Assembly: GCF_900104095.1 (NCBI RefSeq)
Contig: NZ_FNJO01000006.1
Location: 62,001 to 126,000 of the forward strand
Direction: 5' to 3'
Source: Ralstonia sp. 25mfcol4.1
GTDB taxonomy: Bacteria; Pseudomonadota; Gammaproteobacteria; Burkholderiales; Burkholderiaceae
Length of the DNA: 64,000 nucleotides
Positions 9,524 through 18,017 of this stretch are shown here, piece after piece. The position numbers and the translations under genes are program-made. How positions within the stretch are numbered: the first letter of the stretch is position 1; the number at the start of each line of letters is the position of its first letter. The notes beneath the pieces were generated by a model that was not told the origin of the DNA, made no database searches, and was given only the letters and a program-made list of their open reading frames with translations.

Positions 9524-10038
9524 GTCGTTTTTCCGGCCGGGCCTGGGTGTTCGGCGACGATATCAATACCGATTTCCTGGCGCCGGGCGCCTACATGAAG
9601 TTTGGCATCGAAGAGATCGCCCGCCATTGCCTGGAAGCCGTGGACCCGTCGTTCGCGGCGCAGGTGCGTCCCGGCGATATCGTCTTCGGCGGACGCAACT
9701 TCGGCGCGGGGTCGTCGCGCGAGCAGGCGGTCGAGGTATTGCGCCACCTGGGCGTGGTGGCGGTCGTCGCCCCCTCCTTCGCCGGCCTTTTCTACCGCAA
9801 TGGATTCAACCTGGGGCTGCCGCTGCTGACCTGCCGGGCGCTGCCGCCGGTGACGCCCGGCCAGCGCGCGGGATGCGACATCGACACGGCCCGGGTCCAT
9901 ATCGAGAACGCGCCGGCGCTGCAATGCGAGCCGGTGCCCCCGCATCTGGTGGCCATGATCCGCGATGGCGGACTGGTCCCGCACCTGGCGCGACGGATCG
10001 CGTCGGGCCAACTCTCGGTCAAAGAGGAAGTGCAATGA
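9520..10038 (+). CDS. Aconitase/IPM-dehydratase-family small subunit
   Basis: 172 aa swivel domain that completes the active site of the upstream large subunit. It has the GDDINTDFLAPGAY opening and the conserved GGRNFGAGSSREQAVE substrate-phosphate-type loop. The loop that selects substrate in this family is YLRT in LeuD-type proteins; here the corresponding stretch reads YMKF, which suggests a different substrate. Four-base overlaps with both neighbours indicate translational coupling and a fixed 1:1:1 operon with the lyase. Confidence 0.87.
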   Translation: MSRFSGRAWVFGDDINTDFLAPGAYMKFGIEEIARHCLEAVDPSFAAQVRPGDIVFGGRNFGAGSSREQAVEVLRHLGVVAVVAPSFAGLFYRNGFNLGLPLLTCRALPPVTPGQRAGCDIDTARVHIENAPALQCEPVPPHLVAMIRDGGLVPHLARRIASGQLSVKEEVQ

Positions 10039-10901
10039 CTGCAATGACGCTGAAGCAACGCCTGCAAGGCACCGGCATCGTGACCGCACCGGGCGTGTAC
10101 GACGCGTTTTCGGCCCTGCTGGTCGAACAGGCCGGTTTCCAGGCCGCCTACCTGTCCGGCGCCAGCATCGCCTACACGCGGCTGGGGCGGCCCGATATCG
10201 GCTTCCTGTCGCTGGAAGACGTGGCATCGGTCACGCGCAATATCCGCGAACGTTGCCCCACGCTGCCGCTGATCGTGGACGCCGACACCGGTTTCGGCAA
10301 TGCGCTGAACGTGATGCAGACCGTGCGTGTGCTGGAACGCGCTGGCGCCACCGCCATCCAGTTCGAAGACCAGTCGATGCCCAAGCGTTGCGGTCATCTG
10401 GATGGCAAGTCAGTGATCAGCGCCGCGGAGATGGCCGGCAAGATCCGCGCCGCCTGCGATGCGCGGCGCGACGACAATACGCTGATCATCGCGCGCACCG
10501 ACGCGGTTGCCGTGGAGGGCATGGAAGCCGCGCTGGCGCGGGCCGAGCAGTACGCCGAAGCCGGTGCCGATGTGCTCTTCGTGGAGGCCCTGCGCAGCCG
10601 CGAGGACATGACGGCTGCCATCGCCCGCCTGGGCAGCCGCGCGCCGCTGCTGGCCAACATGGTGGAAGGCGGCAAGACGCCCGTGCTGCCGGCCGCCGAA
10701 CTGGAGGCAATCGGCTTCCGCATCGTGATCTTCCCGGGGGGCACCGTGCGTGCGCTGAGTTTTGCGCTGCGCGACTACCTGGCCACCCTGCACGCCCACG
10801 GCACCACCACGCCGTACCTGGACAGGATGCTGTCGTTCCAGGCGCTCAATGACGTCATCGGCACGCCGGAAATGCTGGCGCTGGGCAAGCAGTACGAGTA
10901 A
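10035..10901 (+). CDS. PEP mutase/isocitrate lyase-superfamily lyase; candidate 2,3-dimethylmalate lyase
   Basis: 288 aa. Alpha/beta barrel with the superfamily signatures: SGASIAYTRLGRPDIGFLSL, the metal-binding DADTGFGN, IQFEDQ, and the catalytic loop KRCGHLDGK whose Cys acts as general acid in C-C lyases of this group. The IIARTDA segment is also typical. It should cleave a 2-hydroxy (di)acid to pyruvate or glyoxylate plus a smaller acid. The order receptor, dehydratase large, dehydratase small, lyase favours 2,3-dimethylmalate to propionate plus pyruvate, by analogy with Dml. Oxaloacetate decarboxylase or methylisocitrate lyase are alternatives. Confidence 0.85.
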   Translation: MTAMTLKQRLQGTGIVTAPGVYDAFSALLVEQAGFQAAYLSGASIAYTRLGRPDIGFLSLEDVASVTRNIRERCPTLPLIVDADTGFGNALNVMQTVRVLERAGATAIQFEDQSMPKRCGHLDGKSVISAAEMAGKIRAACDARRDDNTLIIARTDAVAVEGMEAALARAEQYAEAGADVLFVEALRSREDMTAAIARLGSRAPLLANMVEGGKTPVLPAAELEAIGFRIVIFPGGTVRALSFALRDYLATLHAHGTTTPYLDRMLSFQALNDVIGTPEMLALGKQYE

Positions 10902-11000
10902 CGCAACGCTGCGCGTGCTTGCCTGACCGGGGCGGCACGCGTACCGTGGCGGCATCGCCCCCAGTTTCCCGGCCCGCCCGCCTGATTGCCGCCCAGCCCG

Positions 11001-11786
11001 ATGCTCGATGCCCACGCCCCGCCAACCTCGCTGCCCCGTTTCCAGCAGGTTCGCCTGATCCTGCGGGAGCGCATTCGCGGCGGTCACTATGCAGCCGGCC
11101 TGCCGCTGCCCGGCGAACGCCAGCTTGCCGAGGAATTCGGCGTGGCGCGCGTGACGGTGCGCTCGGCCCTGGCGCGATTGCAGGAAGAAGGCCTGGTGGT
11201 GCGGTTGCGCGGCAAGGGCACGGTGCCGACCGCGCGGAACGTGCCGCAGCCCGAGACCGCCGTGCAGACCGTGCGAGGCGGCCTGCTCGACAACATCGTC
11301 AGCGTCAGCATGCGCACGCGCGTGCAGGTGCTGGAATGGAAGCGCATGGCGGCGCCCGCCGCGGTCAGCGCCGCACTGGCCTTGCCGCCCGGCGCGCCCG
11401 TGCTCAAGGTGGTGCGGGTGCGCAAGTTCAAGGCGCAGCCCATTTCCTATACCGAAGTGTTCGTGCCCGACGATCTGGCCGCCGCGCTGGACCGCCATAC
11501 GCTGCAGGACACGCCGATGCTGGTGGCGATGGAGCAGCATGGCGTCGAAGTGGTCTCGGCCGAGCAGACGCTGGGCGCCGCCGTGGCCGACCTGGACGTG
11601 GCACGCATCTTCCGCATCGCGCCTGGCGTACCACTGCTGCGCGTGTCGCGCGTGGCATCCGACGCCAACGGCCGCCCGGTGCAGTTCCTGGTCGGGCTCT
11701 ACCACCCGGAACGCTATACCTACCAGATGCGGCTGACGCGCGCGGGGGCGTCGACGCGCGTGTGGATCGACGCCGACCAGCCCTGA
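11001..11786 (+). CDS. GntR-family (HutC subfamily) transcriptional regulator
   Basis: About 261 aa. N-terminal winged HTH (residues 10-75): RFQQVRLILRERIRGG, then PLPGERQLAEEFGVARVTVRSALARLQEEGLV and the RLRGKGT wing. The remainder is a UTRA ligand domain, with the characteristic ISYTEVFVPDDLA and FLVGLYHPERYTY strands. It lies 99 bases downstream of the lyase on the same strand, so it is the likely local regulator of the dehydratase-lyase operon. I use the ATG at 11001; a TTG five codons upstream is an alternative, and neither has a clear Shine-Dalgarno. The stop abuts the stop of the convergent XRE-cupin gene. Confidence 0.88.
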   Translation: MLDAHAPPTSLPRFQQVRLILRERIRGGHYAAGLPLPGERQLAEEFGVARVTVRSALARLQEEGLVVRLRGKGTVPTARNVPQPETAVQTVRGGLLDNIVSVSMRTRVQVLEWKRMAAPAAVSAALALPPGAPVLKVVRVRKFKAQPISYTEVFVPDDLAAALDRHTLQDTPMLVAMEQHGVEVVSAEQTLGAAVADLDVARIFRIAPGVPLLRVSRVASDANGRPVQFLVGLYHPERYTYQMRLTRAGASTRVWIDADQP

Positions 11787-12353
11787 TCAGCGGCGCACCA
11801 GCGCCACCACGTAGACGCAGGCGTCCGGGCCGGGATTGATGAACGTGCAGGGCGCGGGCGGCCCCAGCTGCAGGCAGTCGCCGGCGGCGAGCGTGTGCGC
11901 CAGCTCGCCTTCCTCGAAGACCAGCGTGCCATCGAGCACCCAGATCTGCTGATGCTGGAACGTGAAGGCCGACGACGGATACGATACCCGCGCGTGGCCG
12001 GGCAGCGTCACCTCCACCAGTTCGAGCATGCCGCCATTGCGCGGCGATACCGCACGGCGCGTGTAGCCCGTTTCCGGGTCCTGCCACACCGGCTGCTCAG
12101 CGGCGCGGCTCAGGCGCTCGCCAGCCTGCTCGGCCAGCGCCAGCAGCATCGACAGTTGCAGCCCGAACGCGCCTGACAGGCGTCCCAGCACGGTAGCCGT
12201 GGGGCTGGCCTCGCCCCGTTCGATCTTGCTGATCATCGCCTTGGACACCCCGGAGCGGTCCGCCAGCTCCGCCAGCGACCAGCCGCGCGATTCGCGCTCG
12301 ATGCGCACGCGGGCGGAAATGGCGGTGGTGGGGTCGTCGGGCAGGCGGCTCAT
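11787..12353 (-). CDS. XRE-cupin transcriptional regulator
   Basis: 188 aa. Residues about 12-70 are a lambda-repressor-type HTH: RVRIERESRGWSLAELADRSGVSKAMISKIERGEASPT in outline. Residues about 110-185 form a cupin barrel (FTFQHQQIWVLDGTLVFEEGE, then AGDCLQLGPPAPCTF). Such proteins sense small metabolites and usually control a neighbouring catabolic or detoxification operon. It is divergent from the flavin monooxygenase operon, with a perfect palindrome in the shared upstream region, so it probably regulates that operon and itself. Confidence 0.9.
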   Translation of the reverse strand: MSRLPDDPTTAISARVRIERESRGWSLAELADRSGVSKAMISKIERGEASPTATVLGRLSGAFGLQLSMLLALAEQAGERLSRAAEQPVWQDPETGYTRRAVSPRNGGMLELVEVTLPGHARVSYPSSAFTFQHQQIWVLDGTLVFEEGELAHTLAAGDCLQLGPPAPCTFINPGPDACVYVVALVRR

Positions 12354-12450
12354 GGTGGCGAAGGCGCTGGAAGGTGGTCCGATTATAGGAGCGGCATCGC
12401 CGGGCGCGGGTTAACCCTCATCCATAAATTCTGACGATGATGCTCGTTCG

Positions 12451-12464
12451 TCCACTATAGTGGA
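12451..12464. promoter_or_regulatory. Perfect 14-bp palindrome in the XRE/monooxygenase divergent promoter
   Basis: TCCACTATAGTGGA is fully palindromic and lies 40 bases upstream of the monooxygenase ATG. The TATAGT core could double as a -10 element for the monooxygenase promoter, so binding there would block transcription. The divergent XRE-cupin protein is the obvious candidate ligand. Confidence 0.55.
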
Positions 12465-12503
12465 TGACACGCGACTCGCGCCTTTCTCTCAGGAACCGCC
12501 CCC

Positions 12504-13877
12504 ATGCCCCGTGAAATCCGCCTGAACGCCTTCGACATGCATTGTGTCGGCCACATCCAGCACGGCATGTGGACGCACCCGCGCGACCAGTCGCACCGCT
12601 ACGCCGAACTCCAGTACTGGATGGACTACGCGAAGACGCTGGAGCGCGGCCTGTTCGATGGCATCTTCTTTGCCGACGTGGTGGGCGTCTACGACGTCTA
12701 TGGCGCCAGCCCCGACGCCGCATTGCGGGGCGCGGTGCAGGTGCCGGTCAACGACCCGACGCTGGTGATACCGGCCATGGCGGCCGTGACCCGGCACCTG
12801 GGCTTTGGCGTAACCGCCAACCTGACCTACGAGCAACCGTTCCTGTTCGCGCGCCGCATGTCCACGCTGGATCACCTGACCGGCGGGCGTATCGGCTGGA
12901 ACATCGTCACGGGCTACCTGGACAGCGCGGCGCGGGCCATCGGCATCGACGGGCAGGTGGCGCATGACGACCGCTACGACCTGGCCGACGAGTACATGGC
13001 GCTGGTCTACAAGCTCTGGGAAGGCAGCTGGGATGACGGCGCGGTGGTGGCCGACCGCACGGCCGGGGTCTATGCCGATCCCGAAAAAGTGCGCGTGATC
13101 CATCATCGCGGCCCGCAGTACAAGGTGGATGCGATGCACCTGTGCGCGCCGTCGCCGCAGCGCACGCCCGTGCTGTACCAGGCCGGATCGTCGACGCGAG
13201 GCCGCCGCTTTGCCGCCACGCACGCCGAGTGCGTGTTCGTGAACGGGCAGAAGAAGGAAGGCGTGAGGGAGATCGTCGACGACATCCGCGGGCAGGCCGT
13301 GCAGCTGGGCCGGCAGGCCGACGACGTGAAGGTGTTCCTGGGTGCCACGCTGGTGGTGGGACGCACCGATGCCGAGGCGCGCGAGAAGTTCGAGGAATAC
13401 CGGCGCTACGTCAGTTCCGAGGCCGCGCTGGTGCACGCTGCGGCGTCGCTGGGCATCGACTTCGCGCGTTACGATCTGGACGAGCCGATCGATACCGGCA
13501 AGAGCCAGGCCATCGTGTCGAACGTGGAAGCCATGACGCGCAGCGCGGGCCCGCAATGGACGCGCCGCAAGCTGCTTGAACAGATGGTGCTCGGCAGCCG
13601 CCAGCCGCCGTGGGTGGGCTCCGCCGCGCATGTGGCAGACCTGCTGATGGCCTGGAGCGAGGACACCGGCGTGGACGGCTTCAACCTGTCGCGCACGGTG
13701 GTGCCGGAGTGCTTCGAGGACGTGATCGACCTGGTGGTGCCGCTGCTGCAGGAGCGCGGCGCCTACAAGACCGCGTACCGGCCAGGCACCTATCGCGACA
13801 AGCTGTTCGGCACGGCACGCTTGCCAGCCACCCACGCGGCGGCGCAATATCGCGGAACCGGCGCCAATCCGGTATAG
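12504..13877 (+). CDS. NtaA/SnaA/DszA-family FMNH2-dependent monooxygenase
   Basis: 457 aa, standard length for the nitrilotriacetate/pristinamycin/dibenzothiophene monooxygenase group of the luciferase-like superfamily. Family signatures: REIRLNAFDMHCVGHIQHG, GLFDGIFFADVVGVYDVY, STLDHLTGGRIGWNIVTGYLDSAA and DRYDLADEYMALVYKLWE. It is the oxygenase half of a two-component cytosolic enzyme. The flavin reductase is encoded 11 bases downstream and an MFS transporter follows, so the module imports and oxidises one small molecule. Substrate unknown; amine, sulfone and aromatic S-heterocycle substrates are all known in the family. Confidence 0.9.
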   Translation: MPREIRLNAFDMHCVGHIQHGMWTHPRDQSHRYAELQYWMDYAKTLERGLFDGIFFADVVGVYDVYGASPDAALRGAVQVPVNDPTLVIPAMAAVTRHLGFGVTANLTYEQPFLFARRMSTLDHLTGGRIGWNIVTGYLDSAARAIGIDGQVAHDDRYDLADEYMALVYKLWEGSWDDGAVVADRTAGVYADPEKVRVIHHRGPQYKVDAMHLCAPSPQRTPVLYQAGSSTRGRRFAATHAECVFVNGQKKEGVREIVDDIRGQAVQLGRQADDVKVFLGATLVVGRTDAEAREKFEEYRRYVSSEAALVHAAASLGIDFARYDLDEPIDTGKSQAIVSNVEAMTRSAGPQWTRRKLLEQMVLGSRQPPWVGSAAHVADLLMAWSEDTGVDGFNLSRTVVPECFEDVIDLVVPLLQERGAYKTAYRPGTYRDKLFGTARLPATHAAAQYRGTGANPV

Positions 13878-13888
13878 ACAGACGCATA

Positions 13889-14392
13889 ATGGTAGACAAG
13901 ACAACTTTTCGCGACGCGATGGCGGGCCTGGGTGCCGCCGTCAACGTCATCACCACGGACGGCGTGGCCGGGCTGGCCGGCTGCACGGCCTCCGCCGTCT
14001 GTCCCGTTACCGATGATCCGCCCACCTTGCTGGTCTGCATTAACAGGTCCAGCCGCAACAACGCCGCCATCCGCCAGAACGGCCGGCTCTGCGTGAATGT
14101 GCTGGCCGCCGCGCAGCGCGACGTGGCCATGCGCTTCGCCGACAAGGACCTGTCGCTGGACGAGCGGTTTGCCTGCGCGGAGTGGCAGCAGCTGGTCACG
14201 GGCGCGCCGGTGCTGCATGGCGCCATCAGCGCGCTCGATTGCGAGATCACGTCGGTGACTGAAGTCGGCACGCATACGGTGTTCTTCTGCGCCGTCAAGG
14301 CCGCGCAAAGCGCCAGCGGCCAGGCGGGCCTGATCTACTTCGGGCGCGACTTCCATCCCGTGGGCACCGTCGCACACCCGGCCGCCGCCTGA
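13889..14392 (+). CDS. Flavin reductase (DIM6/NtaB family)
   Basis: 167 aa. Flavin-reductase-like split barrel: FRDAMAGLGAAVNVITTDG, then GCTASAVCPVTDDPPTLLVCINRSS and the ARGVDLF-equivalent turn near LIYFGRDFHPVG. It reduces FMN with NAD(P)H and hands FMNH2 to the upstream monooxygenase. It starts 11 bases after the monooxygenase stop, and its own stop is one base before the transporter ATG. This spacing and order (oxygenase, reductase, transporter) support a single operon. Confidence 0.9.
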   Translation: MVDKTTFRDAMAGLGAAVNVITTDGVAGLAGCTASAVCPVTDDPPTLLVCINRSSRNNAAIRQNGRLCVNVLAAAQRDVAMRFADKDLSLDERFACAEWQQLVTGAPVLHGAISALDCEITSVTEVGTHTVFFCAVKAAQSASGQAGLIYFGRDFHPVGTVAHPAAA

Positions 14393-14393
14393 G

Positions 14394-15653
14394 ATGACGG
14401 TACCCACGTCGACGGCCGCGCCTGTGCAGCAGCGCCAGCGCGGCAAGGTGTTCTCGATCGCCATCCTGCTGCTGGCCGAAGTGGCGGCGATGGGCGTGTG
14501 GTTCTCTGCGAGCACCGCCGTGGCGCTGATCAAACGCAGCGAGGCCATGTCCGCATTCGACGAGGCGCTGCTGACCAGCGCCGTGCAGTTCGGCTTTGTC
14601 GCTGGCACGCTGTTGTCGGCGCTGCTGTCCTTGCCCGACCGCTACGACCTGCGCCGCCTGTTTGCCGGCTCGGCGCTGGTGGCGGCGCTGGCCACGGGCA
14701 TGCTCGCGTTCATCGCGCCCACCGGCGGCGCGGTGGTGGCGTTGCGCTTCATCACCGGCATGTGCATGGCCGGGGTCTATCCGGTGGGCATGCGGCTGGC
14801 GGCAACATGGGCGCGGACCGACCTGGGTTTGCTGATCGGGTTGCTGGTGGGCGCGCTGACGCTCGGGTCGGCCAGTCCGCATCTGGTGGCGGCCTGGCTG
14901 ACGCCCGCTGCGGGCGGCCCCGACTGGCGCACCATCTACGCCGTGGCGGCGGCCTGCGCGGCCTGCGCGGCGCTGCTGATCGGCCTGGCCGCGATGGGTC
15001 CGAATCTCCGGAAGGCCGCGCGCATCGACCCAGCCAAGATCGCGCAGGCCTGGCGCCAGCCCGCAGTGCGCCTGGCCAACCTGGGCTACCTGGGGCATAT
15101 GTGGGAGCTTTACGCGATGTGGGCGTGGCTGGCGCTGTTCCTGCAGCAGTCGTTTGCCGCACGCGGCATGGACGATGCGCGCGGGCGGGCGGAACTGCTG
15201 ACCTTTGTGGCAATTGCCATTGGCGCGCTCGGTGCCTGGGCGGGCGGATGGCTGGCGGACCGCGTGGGCCGCACGGCCGTCACCATCGGCGCCATGGCCA
15301 TCAGCGCAAGCTGCGCGGCGCTGATGGGCTGGCTCGATACGGCACCGATGGCGGTACTGGTGACGGTGGCGCTGGTCTGGGGCGTATCGGTCATCGCCGA
15401 TTCCGCCCAGTTCTCGGCCAGCGTGACCGAACTGGCCGACCCGTCATCGATCGGCACGCTGCTGACCGCGCAGACATGCGCCGGCTTCCTGCTGACGCTG
15501 GCCAGCATCCACCTGGTGCCCCACGTGGTCGAATGGATGGGCTGGCGCGCAGGCTTCGGCATGCTGGCCATCGGCCCGGCACTCGGCTGCGTGGCGATGT
15601 GGCGGCTGCGGGGCCATCCCGATGCGCGGAAGCTCGCGGGTGGCCGGCGCTGA
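14394..15653 (+). CDS. MFS transporter
   Basis: 419 aa, 12 predicted membrane helices in two six-helix halves. The loop 2-3 MFS motif appears as LPDRYDLRRLFAGS, and the second-half equivalent is ADRVGRTAVTIGAMA. Starts one base after the flavin-reductase stop. As the third gene of the monooxygenase operon it most likely imports the monooxygenase substrate, although efflux of a toxic precursor or product cannot be excluded. Confidence 0.87.
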   Translation: MTVPTSTAAPVQQRQRGKVFSIAILLLAEVAAMGVWFSASTAVALIKRSEAMSAFDEALLTSAVQFGFVAGTLLSALLSLPDRYDLRRLFAGSALVAALATGMLAFIAPTGGAVVALRFITGMCMAGVYPVGMRLAATWARTDLGLLIGLLVGALTLGSASPHLVAAWLTPAAGGPDWRTIYAVAAACAACAALLIGLAAMGPNLRKAARIDPAKIAQAWRQPAVRLANLGYLGHMWELYAMWAWLALFLQQSFAARGMDDARGRAELLTFVAIAIGALGAWAGGWLADRVGRTAVTIGAMAISASCAALMGWLDTAPMAVLVTVALVWGVSVIADSAQFSASVTELADPSSIGTLLTAQTCAGFLLTLASIHLVPHVVEWMGWRAGFGMLAIGPALGCVAMWRLRGHPDARKLAGGRR

Positions 15654-15961
15654 AGTGGCGGCACAGGATTGCATCGAAACCTGACTTGCTGGCGCCCAGT
15701 TCCATGATCGTCCGCGACAGCGAATAGTGCCGCGGCATCGGCACGGCGAGGGCATTGCGGGATGGGGCCATCAGCCGTTATGGACGAGACCGGCCCGACG
15801 CCCCATCGGTACCCGGGCGTTATTCGAAGTCCGCTTCCTCCTGTCGGTCGAAGAAGTCGTCGCGGCAGCGGGGCTGGTACTTTTCGGAACGCTGGGCGCC
15901 ATCGACATAAAAAAGCCCGGCGCGCGGCCGGGCAAAAAGCGGAAAGTGTCGTGGTGCGGAA
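15654..15961. other. 308-bp intergenic region between convergent transporter and porin genes
   Basis: No supported gene. It contains the porin terminator (15908-15938). On the minus strand, 15910-15820 reads YVDGAQRSEKYQPRC followed by RDDFFDRQEEADFE and a stop. That composition looks protein-like, but there is no start codon in frame, so it may be a remnant of a C terminus. Confidence 0.4.
15908..15938 (-). terminator. Rho-independent terminator of the porin gene
   Basis: GCCCGGC (15915-15921) pairs with GCCGGGC (15927-15933) and both sides carry A/T runs, so it can end transcription in either direction. On the minus strand the hairpin is followed by TTTTTT, about 30 bases after the porin stop. 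Confidence 0.8.
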
Positions 15962-17017
15962 TCAGAACCGGTGGCGCACCCCCACCATCGCGCCGAATTG
16001 GCTGTCGCCTGCCCGGATGTTGTCGGTGCTCAGGCTGGCGTGCGACGAAACGCCCTTGCTGGTGCGGTTCCACGCGTAGCCAAGGTCCAGGTAGGCGCTG
16101 GTGCGCTTGGAGAACGCGTAGTCGGCCGTGGCGACGAAGACGGCCGGGTCGGCGCTGGTCTCGGCATGGTCGTTGTAGTACACCGCGCCCTTCAGCATCA
16201 GCGCCGGTGTGGCCTGGTAGCCCAACCCGATCCAGTAGATGTTGCTGTGCCTGAACGCCGCGCCCGCGCCGCTGCGGTTTTCCCACCGATAGCCGGCAAA
16301 GACCTTGGTCGGGCCCAAGGCGTAGCTGCCGGCCACGGACGCGCGCTGGTCCTTGATATGGGTGTCGGGCTGGCGCAGGTCGTACACCACGCCGACGTCG
16401 AACGGCCCCGTCGTGTAGCGCAGGCTGGCGGCGTACTCGCGGCCCTTCTTGTAGTTGCCCGGTATCTCGCCGCTGCCGACGCCGAACACGTTGCTGTTGT
16501 CATAGCCGAAGCTGTACAGCGCCGCCGCGGTCAGGCCGCCGAACGTGCCCTTGTACTGGATGGCGTTGTCGGCCCGGCTGGCCATGGAGGGGTCGAGGTT
16601 GACGATCGAATACTGCGAGGTGGCGGCCATCGGGTCGAACGCCAGCGTGAAGTCGTAGATCGGCGTCTGCTGGCGGCCCAGCATCAGGGCGCCGAACCGG
16701 CCTTGCAGGCCTACGAAAGCCTGCCGGTTGAAGAGACGGTTATTGGCCGTTGTGCCGGTGTCCAGGTCGAAGCCGCTTTCCAGCACAAAGATGCCCTTGA
16801 AGCCGCCACCCAGGTCTTCCGTGCCGCGCAAACCCCACCAGGAACCGGTGGTGATGCCGTTGCCGGACTGCATGCGCACGTTGCTGTGGTCGCCGGCGGT
16901 GCGGTTCAGGTATTCCACGCCGACGTCGGCCACGCCGTACAGGGTGATGCTCGACTGCGCCTGAGCGCCAGCGGCAAACATCGTGATTGCAGCAGCCGCT
17001 GCCAGTTTGAGTTTCAT
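15962..17017 (-). CDS. Outer-membrane porin (Burkholderia OmpC-like, Porin_4 family)
   Basis: 351 aa. Signal peptide of 20 residues (MKLKLAAAAAITMFAAGAQA), then the diagnostic first strand SSITLYGVADVGVEYL. The middle has the porin constriction-loop-type sequence GLRGTEDLGGGFKGIFVLESGFD and NRLFNRQAFVGLQGRFGALMLGRQ. The protein ends in Phe (GVRHRF), the BAM recognition residue. It forms a trimeric 16-strand general porin for small anionic solutes. GGAG lies ahead of the chosen ATG; an in-frame upstream start would add 11 residues before the signal. Monocistronic, with its own terminator and a dyad in the promoter region. Confidence 0.95.
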   Translation of the reverse strand: MKLKLAAAAAITMFAAGAQAQSSITLYGVADVGVEYLNRTAGDHSNVRMQSGNGITTGSWWGLRGTEDLGGGFKGIFVLESGFDLDTGTTANNRLFNRQAFVGLQGRFGALMLGRQQTPIYDFTLAFDPMAATSQYSIVNLDPSMASRADNAIQYKGTFGGLTAAALYSFGYDNSNVFGVGSGEIPGNYKKGREYAASLRYTTGPFDVGVVYDLRQPDTHIKDQRASVAGSYALGPTKVFAGYRWENRSGAGAAFRHSNIYWIGLGYQATPALMLKGAVYYNDHAETSADPAVFVATADYAFSKRTSAYLDLGYAWNRTSKGVSSHASLSTDNIRAGDSQFGAMVGVRHRF

Positions 17018-17118
17018 GCCTTGTTCTCCAGGTTGGGAAGGAATCCGCAATGATCGGAAGGCATGAAATTTTCAGCTTTGATTTGGCTCGCTTCTTCGTC
17101 ACTCTGAGTGGGATTTTT

Positions 17119-17133
17119 CTCATTCAGAATGAG
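17119..17133. promoter_or_regulatory. Inverted repeat upstream of the porin gene
   Basis: CTCATTC-A-GAATGAG, a perfect 7-bp dyad with a single-base centre, about 100 bases upstream of the porin ATG on its 5' side. Position fits an operator or activator site for the porin; the regulator is unknown. Confidence 0.4.
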
Positions 17134-17219
17134 ACTGTTGCAGGGAAATGCGTCACCACATGGCAGTTCTACGAAGTGCCATGTCAACGGTGTCAGGGCT
17201 GTTGCAGTTGGGTAGCGGT

Positions 17220-18017
17220 TCAGGCCGCGTGCAGGCGGTCCAGGCGCAGGCGGTGACGCTCGTCGGTCAGGCGCCATACGGCCAGCCAGCCGGCCACCAC
17301 CACGGCCAGCATGCTGCCGCCGGCCAGCAGGAACATCAGAAGGATCTGGTAGCGCGCGGCGTCCATCGCGTCCATGCCGGCGAGGATCTGGCCTGTCATG
17401 ATGCCTGGCAGCGTGATGATGCCCGCTGCCGCCATCGTATTGATCGTCGGCAGCAGTCCGCCGCGCACCGCCTGGCGCAGGATCGGTCGCAATGCGGCAT
17501 GGCGGTCGTCCCCAAGGGCCAGCCTGGCCTCGATGGCCTGGCGCTGGTGCCAGGCGGCGTTGAGCGTGGCGTGCAGCGTCAGGCTGGCCGCGTTCATGGC
17601 GTTGCCCAGGATGATGCCGGCCAGCGGAATCGCGTGGCGCGCGTCGTACCACGGCGTGGGGCGCAGGGCGGTGAGCAGGGCCAGCACCGTGATGACCAGC
17701 GTGGGTGCGCTCACCGACGCCAGCCCGATCGCCATCTGCCAGCGCGGTGCGAAGCGGCGCTCCAGCCGGCTGCCGGATTCACGCGCGGCGGCGAAGATCA
17801 TCGCCGTCACCACCAGCAGCGTGAGCCACGGCGACGACAGCGCAAAGACCGCGCGCAGCACCAGGCCCACCAGCATCAGTTGCACCACCATGCGGGCCGC
17901 CGCCCAGAGCAGGGCGCGATGGATGCCCAGCGACATGGCCAGCGACAGCGCAGCGCCCGCCACGATCAGCAGGCTGGCCAGCGTCAGGTCGCCCGTTGTC
18001 AGCAGGATCGGGTGCAT
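17220..18017 (-). CDS. fetB: FetB-type ABC transporter permease (UPF0014 family)
   Basis: 265 aa with seven hydrophobic segments. Family hallmarks include ARMVVQLMLVGLVLRAVF, IPLAGIILGNAMNAASL and the very conserved GGLLPTINTMAAAGIITLPGIMTGQILAG. E. coli FetAB exports iron and helps resist oxidative stress; a metal-export role is likely here. The start codon lies 18 bases inside the upstream ATPase gene, so the two are translationally coupled. Confidence 0.88.
   Translation of the reverse strand: MHPILLTTGDLTLASLLIVAGAALSLAMSLGIHRALLWAAARMVVQLMLVGLVLRAVFALSSPWLTLLVVTAMIFAAARESGSRLERRFAPRWQMAIGLASVSAPTLVITVLALLTALRPTPWYDARHAIPLAGIILGNAMNAASLTLHATLNAAWHQRQAIEARLALGDDRHAALRPILRQAVRGGLLPTINTMAAAGIITLPGIMTGQILAGMDAMDAARYQILLMFLLAGGSMLAVVVAGWLAVWRLTDERHRLRLDRLHAA

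Noticed and set aside
8249..10038. Leucine-biosynthesis isopropylmalate isomerase (LeuCD)
   Set aside because: No leuA or leuB nearby; a PEP-mutase-type lyase and a Bug receptor are coupled to the genes, and the small-subunit selectivity loop is not YLRT. A catabolic dehydratase fits better, though LeuCD cannot be formally excluded.
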